DNA of 11,570 bases, from NCBI GenBank assembly GCA_016296195.1, contig JAEDJU010000034.1, positions 1 through 11,570 on the forward strand, read 5' to 3'. Below the pieces are notes generated by a model. That model was not told the DNA's origin. It did no database searches and saw only the letters and a list, made by a program, of their open reading frames with translations. This stretch comes from Candidatus Methanomethylophilaceae archaeon (GTDB lineage: Archaea > Thermoplasmatota > Thermoplasmata > Methanomassiliicoccales > Methanomethylophilaceae). This document shows, one piece after another, positions 7,900 through 11,570 of this stretch (position 1 is its first letter; every line of letters starts with the position of its first letter). A program made the translations under genes and the position numbers.

Positions 7900-9012
7900 T
7901 CACCCGTTTATTACCGAGTCCACGGCGGCTATGAAGCGGCAGTTGCGCTCCCTGTCCTTGACACTGTATCTGACGTAACCCTTGAACTCATCACCGAACG
8001 AGGAGCAATCCCTGACCATGATTCCGCGGTTGAGCATCTTCTTCTTGAACTCGGCACACTCCATGCCAAGAGGTTCGAGGGAATTGAAGTAGAAGAACGA
8101 ATCAGAGACGTTTCCGACTGGGAATCCGATCTCGCTCAGGGCGGAGTTCATGACCTCCGACTCCTCGGCCATGACGGCAGCCGCATGGTCCACATAATCA
8201 AGACGGTCCCTGACGAGGACATTGGCCACGGTCTGCTCTATCTGACCGACATTCCATGTCATACGGACCTTCTCCATCTCGGAGATGATGTCGGGGTTGG
8301 AGAAACCGAAACCGATCCTGATGCCGGGTATGGCGAAGGACTTAGTGAGGGATGAGGCGATGATAAGGTTGCTGAACCTGTCGACCATCCCCGAGAGGGT
8401 GATGTCAACATAACCGGGAACCAACTCCAGGAGGGTCTCATCGAGGAACACGAGTATGCCCCTCTCCTCACACTCACGAACGATGCTGATTATCTTGTCC
8501 CTGGGCTCCACCCTTCCGGTGGGATTGTTGGGATTGCAGATGTACAGGGCCTTCGCATCGTCCCCCACATTGTACATGAGCCTGTCCAGGTCAATGCGGA
8601 AGTCATCCTCGGGCAGGAGGTCGTTCCAGACGATCTCCGCACCGACGATCCTGCACTGCTGTGCATATTCCGCAAAGGAGGGCCTGTTCAGGACGACCTT
8701 CTCCCCGGGACGGAAGAACGTGTTGGGAACGTTGCGGATGATATCAGATGAACCGGCACCGATGGTGATGCAGTCGGTGTCTATGTTGAAAGTCTTGGAC
8801 AATGTGTCCTTCAGTTCCGCACATGAATCATCCGGATAATGGCCCAGGTCGGCCACTGCGGACATGATGATCTCATTGATATCCTCCGGAGGACCGAAAG
8901 GGTTCAGGTTGTGACTGTAGTCCTCGATCCCTTCAAGCTTCCATGCCTGTCCCCCATGAACGGTCTTGGGCAGGTCTGAGAGCTCCTTCCTCGGAAGAAT
9001 GCGACCCTTCAT
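7900..9012 (-). CDS. cobD: Threonine-phosphate decarboxylase (PLP aminotransferase fold)
   Basis: CobD decarboxylates L-threonine O-3-phosphate to (R)-1-amino-2-propanol phosphate, the linker added by CbiB. The 370-residue fold-type I PLP enzyme has the CobD-style opening HGG (19-21) plus DYSHNLNPFGPP (31-42), which separates it from the related HisC. Then come YICNPNNPTGR (157-167), FLDET with the cofactor-nitrogen Asp191, and SSLTKSFAIPGIRIGFG, where Lys224 forms the Schiff base. Length is typical. The ATG at 9012 has AGGA 4 nt upstream and a TATA-like box about 30 nt upstream, so it heads the five-gene cobamide operon. The threonine kinase that supplies its substrate is not in the window. 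A histidinol-phosphate aminotransferase is the main alternative, but the N-terminal motif and neighbours favour CobD. Confidence 0.92.
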   Translation of the reverse strand: MKGRILPRKELSDLPKTVHGGQAWKLEGIEDYSHNLNPFGPPEDINEIIMSAVADLGHYPDDSCAELKDTLSKTFNIDTDCITIGAGSSDIIRNVPNTFFRPGEKVVLNRPSFAEYAQQCRIVGAEIVWNDLLPEDDFRIDLDRLMYNVGDDAKALYICNPNNPTGRVEPRDKIISIVRECEERGILVFLDETLLELVPGYVDITLSGMVDRFSNLIIASSLTKSFAIPGIRIGFGFSNPDIISEMEKVRMTWNVGQIEQTVANVLVRDRLDYVDHAAAVMAEESEVMNSALSEIGFPVGNVSDSFFYFNSLEPLGMECAEFKKKMLNRGIMVRDCSSFGDEFKGYVRYSVKDRERNCRFIAAVDSVING

Positions 9013-9038
9013 CTTATCCTGGATGCAATCGGGTTCTA

Positions 9039-9049
9039 CCTATTTATGG
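9039..9049 (-). promoter_or_regulatory. TATA-like box for the cobD operon
   Basis: Reading the - strand, CCATAAATAGG lies about 27-37 nt before the cobD ATG. An archaeal TATA box here would place transcription start only a few bases before the ATG, giving a very short leader with AGGA as SD. An inverted repeat, TGCAT-TCTCC-ATGCA (9060-9074), lies just upstream of the box and could be a regulator site. Confidence 0.45.
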
Positions 9050-9136
9050 ATTGGTCGGATGCATTCTCCATGCAATTGGATGCCCTATGTGGATACAGGA
9101 TACGACCAACGTAAACTCCCACTTACAGATACAGGG

Positions 9137-9189
9137 GTGATGATTCACCGAATCGTTTCCGATGGGGTGATGATGGTCCGACAATCCGA
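9137..9189 (+). ncRNA. Candidate C/D-box-like small RNA
   Basis: GTGATGA, a perfect archaeal C-box consensus (RUGAUGA), occurs at 9137-9143 and again at 9167-9173. Each is followed by CCGA (9159-9162 and 9186-9189) where box D' or D (CUGA) would be expected. The spacing fits: 15 nt from C to D', 4 nt from D' to C', and 12 nt from C' to D, the usual archaeal guide length. Against it, both D-type boxes deviate from CUGA, no terminal stem is evident, and I see no convincing promoter. GATGATG is common in this genome's style, so chance is possible. Guide targets could not be tested. Confidence 0.25.
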
Positions 9190-9257
9190 AAACATGATCT
9201 TGGAGGATGGATCGAAGGACACTTCTCTGGAAGTATTGGCCGGCATATGGTTTGTCC

Positions 9258-9458
9258 TCAGGCGGCCTTCAGAAGATATTTTTCCTCCTCGACCGTGTAT
9301 GAGGCGTCGAAATACGTATCAATGAACTTCTGATGGATACCGTTCGCCCATCCGTCCTCGAAGAGATCGAGGTAGATCGCCTCGGCGAAGGGCCATCGTA
9401 AAAACAACCGATAGGAAGGGAACGGACATGGTCCGAACAATGTGGATGTCACATCCAC
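9258..9458 (-). pseudogene. Small unrecognised ORF, possible gene remnant
   Basis: A GTG-started frame of 66 codons with no family I recognise. Codons in the second half (for example TTC GCC GAG GCG ATC TAC CTC GAT) match the C/G-ending preference of the real genes here, and the residues from FAEAIYLDLFEDG to the end look like a genuine protein tail: acidic-aromatic, probably helical, closing with VEEEKYLLKAA. The first 20 codons look less protein-like. There is no ATG in frame and no good SD; the nominal GTG lies inside the 17-bp palindrome. It could be the surviving 3' end of a decayed gene or a small protein with an unusual start. It lies between tRNA-Arg and cobD, a typical place for debris. 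Confidence 0.3.
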
Positions 9459-9478
9459 TCTGGTATTATATATCTATA
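9442..9478 (-). promoter_or_regulatory. TATA-like segment with adjacent 17-bp palindrome
   Basis: GTGGATGT-C-ACATCCAC (9442-9458) is a perfect inverted repeat with 8-bp arms and a one-base centre. On the - strand it directly follows an AT-rich stretch, ATATATAATA (about 9463-9476), so the palindrome would sit between TATA box and transcription start, a classic repressor-operator position. The only thing downstream on that strand is the small ORF at 9258-9458 and, further on, cobD. The AT stretch could equally be the T-rich end of the tRNA transcript. Confidence 0.3.
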
Positions 9479-9482
9479 ATAG

Positions 9483-9556
9483 CGGGCCCGTCGGGATTCG
9501 AACCCGAGTCCGAGGCTCCGGAGGCCCCTATGCTATCCAAGCTATACTACAGGCCC
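9483..9556 (-). tRNA. tRNA-Arg(CCG)
   Basis: The - strand folds into a 74-nt cloverleaf: acceptor GGGCCTG/CGGGCCC with one G-T pair; anticodon stem GGGGC/GCCTC with loop CTCCGGA; four-base variable region; T arm TCGGG-TTCGAAT-CCCGA; discriminator G73. The loop gives anticodon CCG, which reads the arginine codon CGG. No CCA is encoded, so it is added after transcription. The D stem (GTAT/GCAT) is weak, with an A-C mismatch and two G-T pairs. No intron is seen. It lies downstream of rps27ae on the same strand and may have its own promoter in the AT-rich sequence after 9560. Confidence 0.93.
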
Positions 9557-9595
9557 GTGGAAAATATCGAATTTTGAAGGGTTTGAAGGTTGTTT

Positions 9596-9618
9596 GCCGG
9601 GGCCAGATACGCCCCGGC
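9596..9618 (-). terminator. Perfect GC hairpin downstream of rps27ae
   Basis: GCCGGGGC (9596-9603) and GCCCCGGC (9611-9618) form a perfect 8-bp stem with a 7-nt loop, about 53 nt past the rps27ae stop and 40 nt before the tRNA. No T tract follows on the - strand, so it is not a bacterial-type terminator. A transcript 3'-end stabiliser, a processing signal or a boundary between operon and tRNA are all possible. Confidence 0.35.
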
Positions 9619-9670
9619 GATCCTGAGCCTCCAATAGTGAGAGGGAGGAGGCGAATGAAGATTAACCTTC

Positions 9671-9859
9671 TCAGTCCTTCTTGCTGAACTCGGTGTATCC
9701 GCAGTTACCGCAGGAAACTCTGTCCTTGTGGGTAGCCATGAAGACTCCGGGTCCGCATTTGGGGCATACGGGCTTGGTCCTGACGACCTTGTCGCCCTCG
9801 ACCTTGTATGCGTCCTTCTTTGCACATGCTGCTTTCTTAGCGGGTGCTGCCTTTGCCAT
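9671..9859 (-). CDS. rps27ae: 30S ribosomal protein S27ae
   Basis: Small zinc-ribbon protein of the archaeal small ribosomal subunit, 62 residues from the chosen ATG. After a short Lys/Ala-rich N-terminus it reads CPKCGPGVFMATHKDRVSCGNCGY, with the four cysteines that bind zinc, then ends in KKD. Length is usual for archaeal S27ae. The ATG at 9859 has GAGGAG 8 nt upstream (9868-9873). A GTG three codons earlier would overlap that SD, so I did not use it. It starts 5 nt after the rps24e stop, as in many archaeal operons. Confidence 0.95.
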   Translation of the reverse strand: MAKAAPAKKAACAKKDAYKVEGDKVVRTKPVCPKCGPGVFMATHKDRVSCGNCGYTEFSKKD

Positions 9860-9864
9860 TAAAA

Positions 9865-10185
9865 TCACTCCTCTGCGGGTGCGTCTGCGTTCTCGGGCTT
9901 TGCAGCCTCGATTCCGTTCCTCTTGAGCAGGTACTCCCTGTCGAACTCGAGTGCGGCCTCTTTGGAGTCGTAGACCTTGGCGTATCCGTTGGACATGCCC
10001 TTTCCGTAGACGGACTCGATGGTGTCGACGACGACACAGTCCCTCTTGGACTTCATCTGCTTGGCGACCTCCTCAGCGACAGCGTTCCTGCCGGGGGTGG
10101 ACTCGCCTGCGTGGTCGAGTTTGAAGTACACTTCTACCCTCTTCTGGAGGGGGTTATCTTTCTTCTGGGTGATTTCCATCTTCAT
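9865..10185 (-). CDS. rps24e: 30S ribosomal protein S24e
   Basis: Archaeal/eukaryotic small-subunit protein, 106 residues. The opening MKMEITQKKDNPLQKRVEVYF and the segment VVDTIESVYGKGMSNGYAKVYDSKEAA are characteristic of S24e. The tail (about the last 15 residues, EAAKPENADAPAEE) is acidic and probably disordered. ATG at 10185 has GGAGG 7 nt upstream (10193-10197); the second Met at 10179 would be 13 nt away. The start overlaps the upstream kinase stop by 4 nt (ATGA). The frame is open further upstream, but that is only the shadow of the kinase gene. Confidence 0.95.
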   Translation of the reverse strand: MKMEITQKKDNPLQKRVEVYFKLDHAGESTPGRNAVAEEVAKQMKSKRDCVVVDTIESVYGKGMSNGYAKVYDSKEAALEFDREYLLKRNGIEAAKPENADAPAEE

Positions 10186-10685
10186 TCTTTTTCCTCCATT
10201 TTTGCCATGAGTTCCATGGCATGGATCCTGATGTCCTCGTCCGTGGTGACGAGCATCATGCATCTCCCAGGCCATCCGTAGACGATGTTGGTCCCGACCG
10301 GGGCCATGAGGATACACGGCAACAATGCCAGGTCCTCCTCGCCCTCGACCAGGATCAGTCCACCCGACCCGTCGATGCACCCGCGGATCGCAGCGGCCAT
10401 GTCGACCGTTATCTCCCCTGCGGGGTTGACAACCTCGATCTTCGGCTCATCCTCGACGAGCTTCGCGAACTCGGTCATCTCACGGCGTTCGGTCCTTCCG
10501 TCGTATATCGATAGGAAAGGCCGGATTCCGTGTTTCCTGAATGTCAGGGATACCACGTCCCCGACGGTTATGAAAGACGTTTGAGCGTCAAACGAATCCA
10601 GTTCGCCGTCCGCCATCTCCCTTCCGATGGGTTCCTTGAAAGCCTGCCTGTCGTTCTCGGGCAGGACAAGGTCCATCTCGAACAT
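10182..10685 (-). CDS. GTP-dependent dephospho-CoA kinase (DUF359 family)
   Basis: Phosphorylates the ribose 3'-hydroxyl of dephospho-CoA with GTP, the last step of archaeal coenzyme A synthesis; the family, formerly DUF359, is unrelated to bacterial CoaE. The 167-residue protein shows the family pattern: LPENDRQAFKEPIGR near the N-terminus, ITVGDVVSLTFRKHGIRPFL, SIYDGRTERRE (the usual DxKTxR, with Arg in place of Lys), VNPAGEIT, VEGEEDLALLP and VYGWPG. Length is normal. Met at 10685 lies 5 nt after the spt4 stop with only a weak SD. Met at 10676 is an alternative start. It sits in its usual archaeal place between spt4 and rps24e. Confidence 0.88.
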   Translation of the reverse strand: MFEMDLVLPENDRQAFKEPIGREMADGELDSFDAQTSFITVGDVVSLTFRKHGIRPFLSIYDGRTERREMTEFAKLVEDEPKIEVVNPAGEITVDMAAAIRGCIDGSGGLILVEGEEDLALLPCILMAPVGTNIVYGWPGRCMMLVTTDEDIRIHAMELMAKMEEKE

Positions 10686-10690
10686 GGCCT

Positions 10691-10882
10691 TCAGCGGACC
10701 TTCAGGGCATACTTTCCGTTGGCGGAGATGCCCATCCTCTTTGCGATCTCGGACTTCTCGAAGTCGATCACGGAGAGGAAGCCCTGCCACTCCTTGGAGG
10801 TCTGACCGCCGCAACGGGGGCAGACGTCGTCCTCGGAGATGAAGCTGCACTGCTTGCATGCCTTGAGTACGGGACCAGCCAT
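10691..10882 (-). CDS. spt4: Transcription elongation factor Spt4 (RNA polymerase subunit E'')
   Basis: Spt4 pairs with Spt5 (NusG-like) to form the processivity clamp factor on archaeal RNA polymerase. It is 63 residues from the ATG. The zinc ribbon CKQCSF...DVCPRCGG is followed by SKEWQGFLSVIDFEKSEIAKRMGI, the conserved Spt5-binding part, and ends with GKYALKVR. ATG 10882 shares one base with the rpoE stop (TGATG). A GTG one codon earlier would give GTGA overlap and one more residue; the sequence does not settle which is used. Confidence 0.94.
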   Translation of the reverse strand: MAGPVLKACKQCSFISEDDVCPRCGGQTSKEWQGFLSVIDFEKSEIAKRMGISANGKYALKVR

Positions 10883-11448
10883 CACTCAGCACCATCCTGC
10901 TTCTTCTTGTGATCCTCTTCGAGCCACTCAATCTTTCCAAGTCCGGGCTGACGCATGGTCAGTCCGATCTTGCTGTCCTGGGGGTTCTTCTCGTTGAGGT
11001 CGATGCTCACGACCCTCGCCTTGACGACATCCCCGACCGCGAGGTACCTTCCGGTCTCCTTTCCGACAAGCCTCTGGTTGGTCTCGTCGATGTCGACGCG
11101 ATCGTCCATGACCTGACTGATGTGCAGGAGTCCGTCGAGGGGACCGAATCTCACGAACGCACCGAACTTCAGGATCTCAACGACGACGCCCTCGATGATC
11201 TCGTTCTCTCTGGGCTTGAACACAATCTGATCGAACTTGACTGTCTGGTAGACCGCTCCGTCACCGTGGACGATACGGCCCGGACCGACGGTCCTGACGT
11301 TCCTGATCAGCACTGTGAATGTCTTGTCCTCGCCGAGCCTGCCCTCATATGTCTCCCAGGTGAGGTTGTCGATTACCTTATCGATGTCCTCTTTGAGCTC
11401 CACGGGAGGGATGCGGACGATTTTCTCGACCTCTGTAAGCATATACAT
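10882..11448 (-). CDS. rpoE: DNA-directed RNA polymerase subunit E' (Rpo7)
   Basis: Rpo7 forms the stalk of archaeal RNA polymerase with Rpo4 and contacts nascent RNA and initiation factors. The 188-residue protein has the N-terminal tip domain (about 1-80, with VRIPPVELKEDIDKVI and NVRTVGPGRIVHGDG) and a C-terminal S1/OB domain (about 82-165, EGVVVEILKFGAFVRFGPLDGLLH). The tail is lysine-rich. ATG 11448 has GAGAGG 7 nt upstream (11456-11461), which favours it over the second Met at 11442. It heads the operon rpoE-spt4-kinase-rps24e-rps27ae, with a TATA box about 35-45 nt upstream. Confidence 0.96.
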   Translation of the reverse strand: MYMLTEVEKIVRIPPVELKEDIDKVIDNLTWETYEGRLGEDKTFTVLIRNVRTVGPGRIVHGDGAVYQTVKFDQIVFKPRENEIIEGVVVEILKFGAFVRFGPLDGLLHISQVMDDRVDIDETNQRLVGKETGRYLAVGDVVKARVVSIDLNEKNPQDSKIGLTMRQPGLGKIEWLEEDHKKKQDGAE

Positions 11449-11482
11449 GGTTGGTCCTCTCAGAACAGAGCATCAAACAGGT

Positions 11483-11493
11483 CCTATATAAGC
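11483..11493 (-). promoter_or_regulatory. TATA box of the rpoE operon
   Basis: On the - strand GCTTATATAGG is close to the archaeal TATA consensus. A start site about 25 nt downstream (near 11460) would leave a leader of roughly a dozen bases containing the GAGAGG SD. The promoter serves five information-processing genes. Confidence 0.6.
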
Positions 11494-11510
11494 ATAAGCC
11501 CGTATATCTT

Positions 11511-11540
11511 ACGCGCGCGTTTATTATAATAATATAAAAG
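11511..11540. promoter_or_regulatory. Self-complementary GC block next to AT block at the window edge
   Basis: ACGCGCGCGT (11511-11520) is a perfect 10-bp palindrome. It is followed at once by TTATTATAATAA (11521-11532), a perfect 12-bp palindrome, and by TATAAAAG. The latter could be a TATA region for a + strand transcript starting near the right edge, which would make this a divergent promoter region with rpoE. On the - strand the same AT tract could instead end an upstream transcript. Nothing beyond the edge can be seen. Confidence 0.3.
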
Positions 11541-11570
11541 AAGAAGTTTGGGTCGAGGCGGGTAACGCAT

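Larger units (their letters stand above)
9013..9482. other. Intergenic stretch of about 470 bases between cobD and tRNA-Arg
   Basis: No gene can be assigned with confidence. From left to right it holds the cobD TATA-like box and an upstream inverted repeat, a pair of identical GGGGTGATGAT repeats exactly 30 nt apart (9134-9144 and 9164-9174) that resemble C/C' boxes, a small - strand ORF with coding-like codon use (9258-9458), and an AT-rich TATA-like segment next to a 17-bp palindrome (9442-9478). I searched by eye for a second copy of the tRNA 3' end, as left by integrating elements, and found none. Confidence 0.6.

Noticed and set aside
9013..9300. Cobalamin riboswitch before cobD
   Set aside because: I could not find the B12-box pattern or the expected helices, and the likely leader is only a few bases long. 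Such riboswitches are also rare in archaea.
8966..9325. 119-codon + strand frame over the cobD start and intergenic stretch
   Set aside because: Its first part is antisense to cobD. The later part has some plausible stretches but no SD, no family and conflicts with the better - strand frame at 9258-9458.
9483..9556. tRNA-Arg as an integration site of a mobile element
   Set aside because: I found no duplicate of the tRNA 3' end and no integrase in the window.
1..11570. CRISPR arrays, insertion sequences, toxin-antitoxin or defence genes
   Set aside because: No regularly spaced repeat array, transposase or nuclease-like product was seen on either strand.

Overview
The window is archaeal. It carries an Rpo7/Spt4 RNA polymerase pair, a GTP-dependent (DUF359) dephospho-CoA kinase, ribosomal proteins S24e and S27ae, an archaeal CobY-type guanylyltransferase, the archaeal form of CobT, CbiZ, and a tRNA without an encoded CCA. 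Gene packing is tight (TGATG and ATGA junctions), GC content is moderately high, and purine-rich Shine-Dalgarno (SD) sequences precede many starts. HypF ([NiFe]-hydrogenase maturation) beside a full set of late cobamide genes suits a hydrogen-using, corrinoid-dependent methanogen. My best guess is a Thermoplasmata-related methanogen such as Methanomassiliicoccales. That lineage call is an inference from gene content and style, not from a marker phylogeny.

Layout. (1) Positions 1-4326, + strand: the last codons of an upstream gene, then hypF, an ApgM/alkaline-phosphatase-superfamily protein and cobT, all overlapping or nearly touching. (2) Positions 4399-9012, - strand, convergent with the first block: cobD, cbiB, cbiZ, cobS and cobY in transcription order, with junctions from a 4-nt overlap to a 6-nt gap. 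(3) Positions 9013-9482: about 470 bases without a clear gene, holding the cobD promoter region, a possible C/D-box-like RNA, a small coding-like ORF (perhaps a gene remnant) and a TATA-plus-palindrome element. (4) tRNA-Arg(CCG), - strand, 9483-9556. (5) Positions 9671-11448, - strand: rpoE (rpo7), spt4, DUF359 kinase, rps24e and rps27ae, a conserved archaeal information-processing operon with a clear TATA box at its head. (6) Positions 11449-11570: promoter region and the edge of the window.

How the genes work together. CobD makes aminopropanol phosphate, and CbiB attaches it to adenosylcobyric acid. CbiZ removes the side chain of scavenged adenosylcobinamides so that CbiB can rebuild them. 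CobY activates adenosylcobinamide phosphate with GTP, CobT makes alpha-ribazole phosphate, and CobS joins the halves. The step with no assigned gene here is dephosphorylation of alpha-ribazole phosphate or of adenosylcobalamin phosphate. Two unexplained items sit exactly in this context: the phosphatase-superfamily protein directly upstream of cobT, which keeps the metal ligands but seems to lack the usual nucleophile, and a roughly 110-residue extra domain on CbiZ.

Most of the window is well-understood core metabolism. I saw no CRISPR array, no recognisable transposon and no defence system.
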